A DNA stretch of 64,000 nucleotides from Flavobacteriales bacterium (lineage in GTDB: Bacteria; Bacteroidota; Bacteroidia; Flavobacteriales_D; Parvicellaceae): contig JAOASC010000028.1 in NCBI GenBank assembly GCA_025210295.1, positions 246,680-310,679 on the forward strand. The letters are read 5' to 3'. Under the pieces are notes generated by a model. The model saw only the letters and a list, made by a program, of their open reading frames with translations. It was not told the origin of the DNA and did not search any database. The position numbers were made by a program, and so were the translations under genes. Below, in pieces: positions 42,250 to 50,903 of this stretch (the stretch's first letter is position 1; every line of letters starts with the position of its first letter).

Positions 42250-43029
42250 ATGAAAAATAAAATAATTTGGATAACGGGTGCAACATCTGGAATAGGTGAG
42301 GAGTTAGCAGTTCAATTAAGCAGAGAAGGTGCTCAACTTGTTTTGTCAGCAAGAAGAGTCAATGAGTTAGAACGTGTAAAGCAAAGGTGTGAGGGAAAAG
42401 TATATTGTTTACCGCTTGATTTAATGCAAGCAGAAACGTTTGAATCAAAAGTTAAAGCTGTTGAAGAATATTATGGAAGAATAGATATGCTGATTAATAA
42501 TGGAGGGATTAGCCAACGTTCTTTGGTGAGTGAAACACCCTTAGCATTAGATCGTAAAATCATGGAGGTTAATTATTTTGGAAATATAGCATTGTCAAAA
42601 GCTGTATTGCCCGTTTTTCAAAAACAAAAGAGTGGACGCTTTGTTGTTGTTAGTAGTCTATCTGGGAAATTTGGCTTTTTTCTACGTTCGGCTTATGCAG
42701 CATCTAAACATGCTTTAGTAGGTTTTTATGAATCGTTACGTCTAGAAGAAGAAAAAAATGGTGTAAAGGTTTCGTTAGTTTTTCCTGGCTTAATTCAAAC
42801 AAACATCTCTCAGAATGCGCTTTCTAAAGATGGTAAAGCTCATGGGGCTCTAGATAATAATCAGGCAAAGGGTATTTCGGCTGAAAAGTGTGCTCAACAA
42901 ATCATAAAAGGAATAAAAAAAGATCAGCTTGAAATATTTGCTGGAGCAGGAGAATTAAAAGCAGTAACAATCAAAAGGTTATTTCCTAAGTTGTTTCATA
43001 AAATTATCAAAAAACAAAGTGCAACTTAA
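42250..43029 (+). CDS. Short-chain dehydrogenase/reductase (SDR family)
   Basis: This is a classical SDR of 259 residues. TGATSGIGEE (residues 9-18) is the TGxxxGIG cofactor loop, INNGGIS near 82-88 corresponds to NNAG, and the catalytic triad is Ser136, Tyr149 and Lys153 (in SAYAASKHAL). SARRVNEL near 33-40 has two Arg after the second strand, which favours NADP. The lipid-droplet/DHRS7-like flavour of the loop after Lys153 does not give a substrate. It is monocistronic and ends one base before the convergent cupin gene. Confidence 0.92.
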   Translation: MKNKIIWITGATSGIGEELAVQLSREGAQLVLSARRVNELERVKQRCEGKVYCLPLDLMQAETFESKVKAVEEYYGRIDMLINNGGISQRSLVSETPLALDRKIMEVNYFGNIALSKAVLPVFQKQKSGRFVVVSSLSGKFGFFLRSAYAASKHALVGFYESLRLEEEKNGVKVSLVFPGLIQTNISQNALSKDGKAHGALDNNQAKGISAEKCAQQIIKGIKKDQLEIFAGAGELKAVTIKRLFPKLFHKIIKKQSAT

Positions 43030-43539
43030 TTATACCCTTGTTAGTTGAGTAATAATGTCTTGGTGTTCAGGATGTTCTTGGATGAGTGCTTGTCTGTTGG
43101 CTAATTCAAAGTCTTCAAAATCAAATCCTGGAGCAACTGTACAGCCTACAAAAGCATAGTCATTTTCATGTTTAACACTTGAAGCAAACCATGCCCCAGC
43201 TGGGACCACTAATTGTGGGAAAAGATTTTTTTCAGGATCCATACCAATTTCATGGCAGGTATATTTACCATCTTTATCTATAACATGTACAAGTAGGGGA
43301 CTTCCCTCATAAAAATTCCATATTTCATCTTGTTGAATACGATGAAATGCCGAAAAGTTTTCAGAAGTTAAAAGAAAGTAGATGCTGGTACAATAGCTTC
43401 TGTCTCCCTTAAAGTTTGAAGATAAACTCTCTTTAGAGATGATGTTATTGCTTCTGTAAACCTCTTTATAAAAGCCTCCTTCAGGGTGAGGTAGCAAATC
43501 GAGTGTTGTTACCAATTGGTCTATTTTCTGTTGAATCAT
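43030..43539 (-). CDS. DUF985/cupin-5 family protein
   Basis: The 169-residue protein has the cupin-5 layout: LLPHPEGGFYKEVYRS near residue 16, TSIYFLLTSENFSAFHRIQQDEIW near 51 and LVVPAGAWFASSV near 110. The closing VGCTVAPGFDFEDFELANR near 132 is diagnostic. The His and Glu of FHRIQQDEIW are candidate metal ligands. The function is unknown, though some family members are linked to sugar or nucleotide metabolism. Its ATG overlaps the stop of the M23 peptidase gene (TAATG). Confidence 0.88.
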   Translation of the reverse strand: MIQQKIDQLVTTLDLLPHPEGGFYKEVYRSNNIISKESLSSNFKGDRSYCTSIYFLLTSENFSAFHRIQQDEIWNFYEGSPLLVHVIDKDGKYTCHEIGMDPEKNLFPQLVVPAGAWFASSVKHENDYAFVGCTVAPGFDFEDFELANRQALIQEHPEHQDIITQLTRV

Positions 43540-44468
43540 TATCTTACTCTAAGTTTTTCTCCAATTCTTAAGATTTTATTGGGTGAGATTCCATTCAAGG
43601 CACAAATTCTTTTAACTGTAGTCTTATTTCTTAATGCTAAAGCATATAAGGAGTCTCCACTTTTTATACGATGGTATTTAGGATCACCATTGTTTGATGC
43701 CATTTGTTGTGCTGGAGGTCTATATTGGTAATTTCTTTTATAGTGGAACAGCCCTTTATGCATCACCAATGATTCAGAGATTAATTTTTTATTCTTAAAA
43801 TCGATTACTTTTTCTGGGTTTAATGCATTCCCAAAAAATCGCATTTCAAAATGCAAGTGACTTCCTGTCGAACGCCCTGTAGTTCCCCCAAGTCCAATAA
43901 CATCACCAGCATTTAATTCTTGGTTGGGTTTTACCATGAGTTTATCCAGGTGTGCATAATAGGTTTCTAAACCGTTGTAATGTCTAATTACTACAAGGTT
44001 GCCATACCCACCTGATGAGTAATCAGCATAGCGAACAACGCCATCAAAACATGATCTTAATGTGTCTCCAGTAATTACATCTACATCTGTTCCATAGTGA
44101 AAACGTTTTCCTCTTTGTTTATAGGTAGAAGTAACTATTCCGTTGTGAGGAATGACAAATTTAGAGTGGTTAGAGTCCAGTAAAGGGATAAGGGTGGTGT
44201 CTACCATTGCAGATAAATCATTACCATAATGATAAGGAGTAGTTGTATCCCATTTATCAGTCCAATGATATACATCTTTTGCATGCGAATAAATACTAGC
44301 GTTAAATAGCATTTTGCTATTGGCTTTATTCAGATATTCCCAAGTTTTATTCGCAAAAATTACAATGGTATCTTGGTTCGAAATCAATGTGTCTGTTGGG
44401 TAAGTGATTTGAGCGGTACCAAGTACTGAAAGAATACAAAAAGTAAAAAAAAGTTTAACTTTTAACAT
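43539..44468 (-). CDS. M23 peptidoglycan endopeptidase with LysM domain
   Basis: A signal peptide (KVKLFFTFCILSVLGTAQ) leads to a lysostaphin-type zinc domain. RFHYGTDVDV near residue 122 is the HxxxD motif and GSHLHFEMRF near 199 the HxH motif, so all zinc ligands are present. A LysM domain ends the protein (HRIKSGDSLYALALRNKT, about residues 262-309), anchoring it to peptidoglycan. Unlike EnvC/NlpD it keeps catalytic residues and should cut cross-links. It is followed by the coupled cupin gene. Confidence 0.92.
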   Translation of the reverse strand: MLKVKLFFTFCILSVLGTAQITYPTDTLISNQDTIVIFANKTWEYLNKANSKMLFNASIYSHAKDVYHWTDKWDTTTPYHYGNDLSAMVDTTLIPLLDSNHSKFVIPHNGIVTSTYKQRGKRFHYGTDVDVITGDTLRSCFDGVVRYADYSSGGYGNLVVIRHYNGLETYYAHLDKLMVKPNQELNAGDVIGLGGTTGRSTGSHLHFEMRFFGNALNPEKVIDFKNKKLISESLVMHKGLFHYKRNYQYRPPAQQMASNNGDPKYHRIKSGDSLYALALRNKTTVKRICALNGISPNKILRIGEKLRVR

Positions 44469-44490
44469 AAATCTAAATAATTAAAGACTG

Positions 44491-44498
44491 CAAAAATA
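44491..44498 (-). promoter_or_regulatory. -7 promoter box before the M23 peptidase gene
   Basis: TATTTTTG on the minus strand fits TAnnTTTG, 23 bases before the ATG at 44468. No -33 TTG is seen. Confidence 0.35.
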
Positions 44499-44568
44499 CG
44501 GATTTTTAAATTAATCGTTTTTTGAGCGATTAAATGATAGTAAATAATCAGGTGAAAAGCAGGATTCA

Positions 44569-45033
44569 CTAAAGTACAGGAATACATTTTTTCATAGCAG
44601 CAATGGTGCCTAGGTGCATTGCCTCATGAATATTATTGAAAGAGATAGCGTCTTCAATAGTGGTTAATGTTACATTATAGCTGGTCTGGTATTCAAAGTT
44701 TTGTGTGAAAATATCTGCGTCATAATCTGTTTCTAATTGTTTAGGAAGTATTGTAAACAAAGAGATTAAGGAGTCAAGTTGTTCTTGGGTTAGAATATAT
44801 TTACCTGAACTTCCTTTTCTAAAATTTTCTATAAACGTATCTTCCACATTCATCGGAAGTCCTGATAATTTATAGTTTAATAGTTGTTGTGTCACAACTA
44901 GATGTCCAAGTTGCCACCCAATACTGTTATTAAAGTTATTAGGAATAAAGTTGAACTGTTCTAAGGTCAGTCCTTTTATGAGCGATAAAATATTCGTACG
45001 GGTAGCATTAAGAAGTCTAAATTGATATTGCAT
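44569..45033 (-). CDS. DinB-like metal-binding four-helix protein
   Basis: The 154-residue helical protein carries three spaced histidines typical of the DinB/YfiT fold: GWQLGHLVV near residue 43, and NNIHEAMHLG near 133-142, giving a 3-His metal site. The N-terminus LLNATRTNILSLIKGLTLEQFNF is the usual first helix. Members include thiol-dependent transferases, but most are uncharacterised. It follows mtaB by 5 bp and probably shares its transcript. I see nothing tying it to tRNA modification otherwise. Confidence 0.85.
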   Translation of the reverse strand: MQYQFRLLNATRTNILSLIKGLTLEQFNFIPNNFNNSIGWQLGHLVVTQQLLNYKLSGLPMNVEDTFIENFRKGSSGKYILTQEQLDSLISLFTILPKQLETDYDADIFTQNFEYQTSYNVTLTTIEDAISFNNIHEAMHLGTIAAMKKCIPVL

Positions 45034-45038
45034 TTTAG

Positions 45039-46367
45039 TTAATTAATCCAAGTTTGTGTTTCTAGTTTTTGTTCAACTAATTCTACTTTCATTGTCCCAT
45101 CAGGGTTGAGGTCAATCATCTTAACATGCCCAATTTGATTAACCATAAGCGAATTATATGGCGTTTTGATTTTGACATAGTTTTTAGTAAAACCATGCAT
45201 CATACCATTGTCTTCTGCTTCTTCAAAAACGACAGTCTCCTGTTGATTAATATTACTTTCATAAAAAGCTCGTTTCTTTTTATCACTCAATATCCTTAAC
45301 ATTTTATTACGGTCTCTTCGAACATTTACTGGCACGCTTTCTTTTATTCTTAAAGCTGTAGTGTTGGCTCGTTCTGAATAGGTAAAAACATGTAGGTAAC
45401 TCACTGGCAATTCGTTGATGAAATTATAGGTTTTCATAAATTCTTCGTCAGTTTCACCAGGATAGCCTACAATAACATCTACACCTATAGAAGCATTGGG
45501 CATTAAGTCCTTTATTTTGGCAATTCTACTGCTATATAAAGCAGTGTCATATCTTCTACGCATAGATTCCAACAATATATCGGAACCACTCTGTAAAGGA
45601 ATATGAAAATGAGGAACAAATTTATTGGATTGAGCCACAAATTCAATGATTTCATTGCTTAACAGGTTGGGCTCTATACTTGAAATTCTATACTGTTCTA
45701 TTCCATCTATTTTATCTAACTCTTTAATTAAACCTAAAAAGTTTTCATCAGTATTGTACCCAAAGTCTCCAATATTAACGCCTGTTAGTACAACTTCTTT
45801 GGCATTGGTTTGAGCCAGTTCCTTGGCTTTTTCTATGGTTTCTTTTATAGAGGCGTTCCTGCTTCTTCCTCTGGCCAAAGGAATTGTACAAAATGAACAA
45901 AAGTAGTTGCAGCCATCTTGTATTTTTAAGAATGAACGTGTACGGTCCCCACTGCTATAGCCAGGATAGAAAATCTTCGTTTCTTTTATTTCATTGTTGA
46001 AAATTTGAGTCTCTTCATGTTTTTTAAGCTCTTTGATGTGTTCAGTAACGTTAAATTTTTCATTTGCGCCTAAAACAAGGTCTACTCCAGGTATATTGGC
46101 AATTTCTGAAGGTTTTAATTGAGCATAACATCCGATAACTACTACAAAAGCCTCTGGGTTGTATGATAAAGCTTTTCGAACAATGTTTCTGCATTTCTTA
46201 TCCGCTTGTTCAGTAACAGAACAGGTATTAATTACATAAATATTGGCTCCATCCTCAAAAGGGACTTTTGCAAATCCTGCTTCATCGAGATTACGAGCAA
46301 TAGTACTTGTCTCTGAGAAATTCAACTTACACCCTAAAGTATAATATGCTGCTGTTCCGTAATTCAT
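45039..46367 (-). CDS. mtaB: tRNA t6A37 methylthiotransferase MtaB
   Basis: This radical SAM enzyme adds a methylthio group to N6-threonylcarbamoyladenosine-37 of tRNAs reading ANN codons. The MTTase N-domain begins YYTLGCKLNFSETS with cysteines for one cluster (also NTCSVTEQADKKC and VVIGCYAQ). DGCNYFCSFCTIPLARG is the radical SAM CxxxCxxC, and a TRAM-like end follows. The frame is open to a TTG at 46466, but homologues begin NYGTAAYYTLGCKLN. The promoter box at 46390-46397 sits between the two candidates, so I start at the ATG at 46367 (442 residues). DinB follows. Confidence 0.92.
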   Translation of the reverse strand: MNYGTAAYYTLGCKLNFSETSTIARNLDEAGFAKVPFEDGANIYVINTCSVTEQADKKCRNIVRKALSYNPEAFVVVIGCYAQLKPSEIANIPGVDLVLGANEKFNVTEHIKELKKHEETQIFNNEIKETKIFYPGYSSGDRTRSFLKIQDGCNYFCSFCTIPLARGRSRNASIKETIEKAKELAQTNAKEVVLTGVNIGDFGYNTDENFLGLIKELDKIDGIEQYRISSIEPNLLSNEIIEFVAQSNKFVPHFHIPLQSGSDILLESMRRRYDTALYSSRIAKIKDLMPNASIGVDVIVGYPGETDEEFMKTYNFINELPVSYLHVFTYSERANTTALRIKESVPVNVRRDRNKMLRILSDKKKRAFYESNINQQETVVFEEAEDNGMMHGFTKNYVKIKTPYNSLMVNQIGHVKMIDLNPDGTMKVELVEQKLETQTWIN

Positions 46368-46389
46368 GTTTAATAATGCATTGAATCTG

Positions 46390-46397
46390 CAAAGGTA
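46390..46397 (-). promoter_or_regulatory. -7 promoter box that fixes the mtaB start
   Basis: TACCTTTG on the minus strand fits TAnnTTTG, 23 bases before the ATG at 46367. It would start transcription near 46384, downstream of the alternative TTG start at 46466, arguing against that longer frame. Confidence 0.45.
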
Positions 46398-46468
46398 AGC
46401 ATAAAAACACACAGTATGAATAATTAGAAAAAAATGAGTATATTGTATTGCTGAAAAACTGACCAACC

Positions 46469-46999
46469 ATGGCTTTTAATAAAAATGATCCCGCTGATAT
46501 TATTCACGTTAGACCTCGATTTAAACTCTTTTCTGGATTGACAGAAGAGGAGGTTATCGAACATTTGTTAGCTCAAATAGAAGATGATGATAGTATTATA
46601 GGGCGTCAAAGACATAATAGAGTTGATTTCTCTGCTCCTGAAAATGAGCTGCACTATTGGTCACCTGAATTACATGTCTTAGTAGAAAAAAGTGATTATA
46701 AGGATGGTGGGGCTTGTTTGACCTGTACATTAGGTCCTCAACAAAACGTTTGGTTAACTTTTGTTTTTATCTATACGCTCATTGGTTTTATGACCTTTTT
46801 TGGAGGGATGTATGCATTAGTAAAACTTCAATTAGGAAATCCAAGTTGGTGGTTGTTGCTTTTTCCTCTAGCCCTTATACTCGTGCTAGGAGTTTATTTA
46901 ATATCGTACTTTGGTAAGAAAAAAGGACACGAACAGTCCATCCATTTGCTTCGTTTCTTGTATGGAGCAATTGATGATGCAGAGATTATAAGGAGATAA
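46469..46999 (+). CDS. Unknown two-helix membrane protein
   Basis: I do not recognise a named family. The 176-residue protein has a charged cytoplasmic N-terminal domain of about 90 residues (FKLFSGLTEEEVIEHLLAQI near 18, HNRVDFSAPENELHYWSPEL near 49). It contains one close Cys pair (GACLTCTLG near 80). Two membrane helices follow (about residues 92-117, VWLTFVFIYTLIGFMTFFGG, and 124-146, WWLLLFPLALILVLGVYLI), ending in a short basic tail. The ATG lies 6 bp before xerD's upstream spacer, and the two genes are 6 bp apart, so they are probably cotranscribed. Any link to recombination is unproven. Confidence 0.65.
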   Translation: MAFNKNDPADIIHVRPRFKLFSGLTEEEVIEHLLAQIEDDDSIIGRQRHNRVDFSAPENELHYWSPELHVLVEKSDYKDGGACLTCTLGPQQNVWLTFVFIYTLIGFMTFFGGMYALVKLQLGNPSWWLLLFPLALILVLGVYLISYFGKKKGHEQSIHLLRFLYGAIDDAEIIRR

Positions 47000-47005
47000 T
47001 TAAAA

Positions 47006-47908
47006 ATGATCTGGGAGAGTTATATTAATGGTTTTATTGCTTATTTAAAATTAGAAAAGAGTTTATCTTCTAATACAATTGAGGGCTATAAAAGGGATGT
47101 TGATAAATTAAAACAGTATTTTACTGAAATTTCTGATGTACAAGTTCAGTTAAAAAACATTGAATTAACTCATTTACAAGAGTTTTTGGCATGGATAAAT
47201 GATATTGGGCTAGGAGCTAGAAGTCAAGCTCGATTAATATCAGGTATAAAGTCTTTTTTTGCTTATTTAATTCAAGAAAAAGTAATCGAGAAAAACCCTA
47301 GTCTACTTATAGACCTCCCCAAAATTGGACGAAAATTACCGGATACATTATCTGTTGACGAAATAGATTTATTAGTAGAAGCTATAGATAGAAGTAAACC
47401 AGAGGGAGAACGCAATGTCGCTATTATAGAGACGTTGTATGGAAGTGGTTTGAGAGTTAGTGAAATTATTAATTTAAAAATATCTGAGATTTTTTGGGAG
47501 GACGAATTTATTCGAATTATTGGAAAAGGTAATAAACAAAGAATTGTCCCGGTTAGTCCTAAATCATTAAAACATTTAAAAATATATCTCAATCAAGTAA
47601 GGATTCATCAGAAAATAGTTCCAGGGTATGAAGATTTTGTTTTTCTAAACAGGAGGGGGAAAGGGTTAACAAGAGTAATGATTTTTACCATTGTTAAACA
47701 GTTAGGACAAAAAGTTGGTTTAAAAAAGACAATTTCGCCACATACATTTCGTCATTCATTTGCTACACATTTAATTGAGGGAGGAGCTGATTTAAGAGCT
47801 GTTCAGGATTTATTAGGACATGAATCAATAACGACAACGGAGATTTATACCCATTTAGATCGAAGCTACTTAAAACAAATGATATTAGATTATCATCCGT
47901 GGTCTTAA
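47006..47908 (+). CDS. xerD: Site-specific tyrosine recombinase XerD-type
   Basis: All catalytic residues of the tyrosine recombinase family are visible: Arg150 (GSGLRVSE), Lys near 174 (IIGKGNKQR), His246 and Arg249 (HTFRHSFATHL), His272 (LLGHES) and Tyr281 (IYTHLDRSYL). The N-terminal SAM-like domain (LEKSLSSNTIEGYKRDVDKL) and the 300-residue size fit chromosomal XerD, which resolves dimers at dif, and not a phage integrase. No integron cassette or att site adjoins. It converges on menA with a 4-bp overlap of the coding ends. Confidence 0.93.
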   Translation: MIWESYINGFIAYLKLEKSLSSNTIEGYKRDVDKLKQYFTEISDVQVQLKNIELTHLQEFLAWINDIGLGARSQARLISGIKSFFAYLIQEKVIEKNPSLLIDLPKIGRKLPDTLSVDEIDLLVEAIDRSKPEGERNVAIIETLYGSGLRVSEIINLKISEIFWEDEFIRIIGKGNKQRIVPVSPKSLKHLKIYLNQVRIHQKIVPGYEDFVFLNRRGKGLTRVMIFTIVKQLGQKVGLKKTISPHTFRHSFATHLIEGGADLRAVQDLLGHESITTTEIYTHLDRSYLKQMILDYHPWS

Positions 47909-48813
47909 TTCATATAAAGGGCTATAAAAAAGAAAAGAAGACTAATAAAAAAGGTAGAAAGCGCTATTTTCTTAAGTTCAGGGTCTAAATCTTTATTATT
48001 ATTGGTTTTCCAAGTCGTAATGACATTCTGAGTCAAGACAATAAAAGGTGCTAGCGTGAGAAAAGTTAATTTAGGAAGGTCATAGCTTAAGATGGTTGTT
48101 GTTAAGAATAAAAAAGCTAAAGTTATTAAAGCAGTATGATAATATTTGGCATTTTGAAATCCTATTTTAACTACAAGCGTATTTTTATTAGAAGCTTTAT
48201 CATTTTCAACATCTCTCATATTGTTCATGTTTAAAACAGCAGCACTTAAAAGCCCAATGGCACTTGCTGGAAGCATCAATTGGAGATCAAAACTTTTGGT
48301 ATACAAAAAGTATGTTCCTAAGACACCAACTAATCCAAAAAATAAGAAAACAAATAAATCACCCAGTCCAGAATATCCATAAGGGTTTTTCCCCATAGTA
48401 TATTTTACAGCTGCAATAATGGCTGAAATTCCTAAAAGAATGAACAACAGAATCAAGAAAAAAGATTGCGTGTCGAAAGCAGTGAATATAAGTAGTAGTC
48501 CTGAGATAAAGGCAAGAACAGCATTGACAATGATGGCCTTTTTCATTTGGGATTGAGTAATCGCTCCACTTTGTATCGCTCTCATAGGTCCGATTCTATT
48601 TTCATTATCAGTACCTTTTACTGCATCACCATAATCATTCGCTAGGTTAGATAGTATTTGAAGTAATACCGTCGTAATCACAGCTAAAACAAAAATAGTA
48701 GGGGAGAAGGTGGTTTTATACAAAGCCAATCCACTTCCTATAAATATACAGGAAAGTGATAAAGGGAGGGTTCTTAATCTAAATGCTTTTAGCCAGTGTT
48801 GTAATTTACTCAT
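47905..48813 (-). CDS. menA: 1,4-dihydroxy-2-naphthoate polyprenyltransferase
   Basis: MenA attaches the isoprenoid tail to DHNA in menaquinone synthesis at the inner membrane. The UbiA-type motif NDYGDAVKGTDNENRIGP near residue 59 holds the first Asp-rich site, and NMNNMRDVENDKASNKNTL near 195 the second. About eight membrane helices fit the 302 residues. Menaquinone is the usual respiratory quinone of this phylum. It stands alone, and its end overlaps the convergent xerD end by 4 bp. Confidence 0.93.
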   Translation of the reverse strand: MSKLQHWLKAFRLRTLPLSLSCIFIGSGLALYKTTFSPTIFVLAVITTVLLQILSNLANDYGDAVKGTDNENRIGPMRAIQSGAITQSQMKKAIIVNAVLAFISGLLLIFTAFDTQSFFLILLFILLGISAIIAAVKYTMGKNPYGYSGLGDLFVFLFFGLVGVLGTYFLYTKSFDLQLMLPASAIGLLSAAVLNMNNMRDVENDKASNKNTLVVKIGFQNAKYYHTALITLAFLFLTTTILSYDLPKLTFLTLAPFIVLTQNVITTWKTNNNKDLDPELKKIALSTFFISLLFFFIALYMN

Positions 48814-48824
48814 CTATTTTTTTA

Positions 48825-48832
48825 CAAAGATA
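48825..48832 (-). promoter_or_regulatory. -7 promoter box before menA
   Basis: TATCTTTG on the minus strand fits TAnnTTTG, only 12 bases before the ATG at 48813. The mRNA would be almost leaderless. No -33 TTG is seen. Confidence 0.35.
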
Positions 48833-48855
48833 TATGATGAGCGTTAAATAAATAA

Positions 48856-48887
48856 AAAAAGACCATTCAAATTTGAATGGTCTTTTT
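48856..48887 (-). terminator. Intrinsic terminator after gldJ
   Basis: AAAAAGACCATTCAAA (48856-48871) and TTTGAATGGTCTTTTT (48872-48887) form a perfect 16-bp palindrome. Opening the innermost pairs gives a stable stem with T's after it on the minus strand, 25 bp past the gldJ stop. It could act in both directions. Confidence 0.8.
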
Positions 48888-48911
48888 AGTAATAGTAACG
48901 ATTATCGTTTA

Positions 48912-50822
48912 TTATTTTCTTTTAGATCCTAATCCAGTAGGACTTCCGACTCTATCCATTGCACATCTGAATCCGATGGTTGAAGTAGATAAGTCTTCAT
49001 CTAGGTATCTTCTAGTACCTGGATTCATCCAGTATGCACGATCTCTCCAAGATGCTCCTTTGTATACTCTAGATTTATCAGAAACTAAAGTAGTAGGATT
49101 ATTAGCTCCTCCAAGAGTGGCATCTTTACCTGATTGATACATTACCCAATCTTCTTTTTTACTTCCAGCATTTATCTCTTCAATCATTGGTCCACCAAGT
49201 TCATCATTCCCTGGGAAGTAGATAGAAGATCTTAAATCACCATCTAACTCATCAATGTTGTCGGCAACTCTATAGTTTCTTCTTTTGATGTTTTCTTCTG
49301 TAGTAACTTCTCTCATTTTTACGTTTCCAGGAGTATTTAAAACAAAATCAGAAAGACCTGAACGTAACATAGGGATTATTTCTAATTCATATTCTTCATA
49401 ACCAGGAATCTGTTGAATTTGATTATTGATATCTTCAAATACTTCAGAAAAGATAATTGAGATTTGTTCAGCAGCTTGTAAATGTTGCTTATCTTTTCTT
49501 AGTTTTAATGCCTCTGCAACTCTTTCATCAATCGCAGTTAAAAGCAAGGTCTCTAGAGAATCTACTTTATTTGTTCTGTTTTCGTATCCGTGAGTACGAT
49601 CAATGTCTCCTTCTCTTTCATCTTTAAAGATGGCTAAGTATTCTTTAATTCCATCTAAATCGTATACTGTCGCATCATACTTATCTGAAATCGCTCCTGC
49701 AGTATTCAATACTTTTGTTTTGAATACATTACCACGGAAAGGTCTAAATTCATCAAAGTCTTCAGAAGATTGAGCTCTGTATACATCCATTACCCATTCA
49801 GAAACATTACCAGCCATATTGTATAATCCATAATCATTTGGCCAATAAGAAATTACAGGAGCAGTAACATCAGCATTATCATTTAAGTTTCCTGCAACCC
49901 CCATATAATCTCCTCTTCCTCTAACAAAGTTAGCCATCATGTCTCCTTGCCATTTGTCGTCTGGATTTCTTACCCAGTGACCATTCCAAGGATATAATCT
50001 TCTTTCTGTAATTCTTCCATCAACAGTGTTTCCTATTAAACCATAAGCAGCAAATTCCCATTCAGCTTCAGTTGGTAGACGGTAACGTGGTAAAAGAATT
50101 CCATCTTCCATTCTAACATTTCTAACTCCCATATCCCTTGCTCTGTCTCCAGAAGCAGCAGATGGATCTAGGTTAGGCATTTGACCAGCTTCATTTAGTC
50201 CCTCTTCATATTGTCCAGCAAAATAAGCATCAGTTGTAAAAGGGTTGTTTTGTTGATCAGGGTTTAAAACTAGAATCCCCTCTCTAATTAAAATATACTC
50301 ATTAACACGATCTGTTCTCCAAGCACAAAAGTTATTCGCTTGAAGCCAGTTTACTCCTACAACAGGATAATCTCTGTAAGATGGGTGTCTTAAGTAGTAC
50401 TCAACATAAGGTTCGTTATAAGCTAGCTTTTCTCTCCATACTAATGTGTCTGGTAAAGCTTTTTTATAAATCATTGGGAAATCTGTAAATGTTCTTCCAG
50501 TCCAATAAAGATATTCACACCATTGGTGATTTGTAATTTCCGTTTCATCTAAATAAAAAGAAGATACAGTTGCCGAACGAGGAGTGTTGTGAGCTTCATA
50601 CATAACGTCTTGCTCAGTACGTCCCATAGTAAAGGTTCCTCCTTCTATAAGTATTAATCCTGGTCCAGTTTCCTGTTCTTCGTAGGGCTTTTTTTCAAAA
50701 CCACCATTGGCAGTGTTGTTAAATTCCCATCCTGTTGTACTCGAACGCTCATAAGAGCAAGAAGAGACAAGACTTGTAATACCAACGATTACGAATAGAA
50801 TAGATATTTTTATTTGCTTCAT
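48912..50822 (-). CDS. gldJ: Gliding motility / T9SS lipoprotein GldJ
   Basis: GldJ is a lipoprotein of the formylglycine-generating-enzyme fold. It is needed for stability of other Gld proteins and for T9SS function. The lipobox is VSSC near residue 22. The FGE-like domain is clear: LILIEGGTFTMGRTEQD near 55, YLDETEITNHQWCEYL near 94, YRLPTEAEWEFAAYGL near 262, YNMAGNVSEWVMDVYR near 334 and the closing KGASWRDRAYWMNPGTRRYL near 591. The size of 636 is in range. It is downstream of porP/sprF and divergent from porU. In Flavobacterium johnsoniae gldJ also lies beside porU, so the linkage is partly conserved. Confidence 0.92.
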   Translation of the reverse strand: MKQIKISILFVIVGITSLVSSCSYERSSTTGWEFNNTANGGFEKKPYEEQETGPGLILIEGGTFTMGRTEQDVMYEAHNTPRSATVSSFYLDETEITNHQWCEYLYWTGRTFTDFPMIYKKALPDTLVWREKLAYNEPYVEYYLRHPSYRDYPVVGVNWLQANNFCAWRTDRVNEYILIREGILVLNPDQQNNPFTTDAYFAGQYEEGLNEAGQMPNLDPSAASGDRARDMGVRNVRMEDGILLPRYRLPTEAEWEFAAYGLIGNTVDGRITERRLYPWNGHWVRNPDDKWQGDMMANFVRGRGDYMGVAGNLNDNADVTAPVISYWPNDYGLYNMAGNVSEWVMDVYRAQSSEDFDEFRPFRGNVFKTKVLNTAGAISDKYDATVYDLDGIKEYLAIFKDEREGDIDRTHGYENRTNKVDSLETLLLTAIDERVAEALKLRKDKQHLQAAEQISIIFSEVFEDINNQIQQIPGYEEYELEIIPMLRSGLSDFVLNTPGNVKMREVTTEENIKRRNYRVADNIDELDGDLRSSIYFPGNDELGGPMIEEINAGSKKEDWVMYQSGKDATLGGANNPTTLVSDKSRVYKGASWRDRAYWMNPGTRRYLDEDLSTSTIGFRCAMDRVGSPTGLGSKRK

Positions 50823-50869
50823 ATCTTAAATTTATTTTTCCTTATAACTGTTTTTTATGGAATAGGTTA

Positions 50870-50903
50870 CAAAATTAATTAAAAAAATTAAAACTCAGGA
50901 CAA
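50870..50903 (-). promoter_or_regulatory. Promoter of gldJ inside the end of the PorP/SprF gene
   Basis: On the minus strand TTG (50901-50903), 23 bp, then TAATTTTG (50870-50877) fits the consensus. The -33 part lies in the last codons of the upstream gene. Transcription would start near 50864, about 42 bases before the ATG. Confidence 0.45.

Noticed and set aside
45039..46466. Longer MtaB starting at a TTG at 46464-46466
   Set aside because: The extra 33 residues are hydrophobic and unlike the family start, and the promoter box at 46390-46397 lies inside them.
47006..47908. Tyrosine recombinase as the integrase of a mobile element
   Set aside because: Length and catalytic layout match chromosomal XerD, and no att repeats, cassette or phage genes are near.
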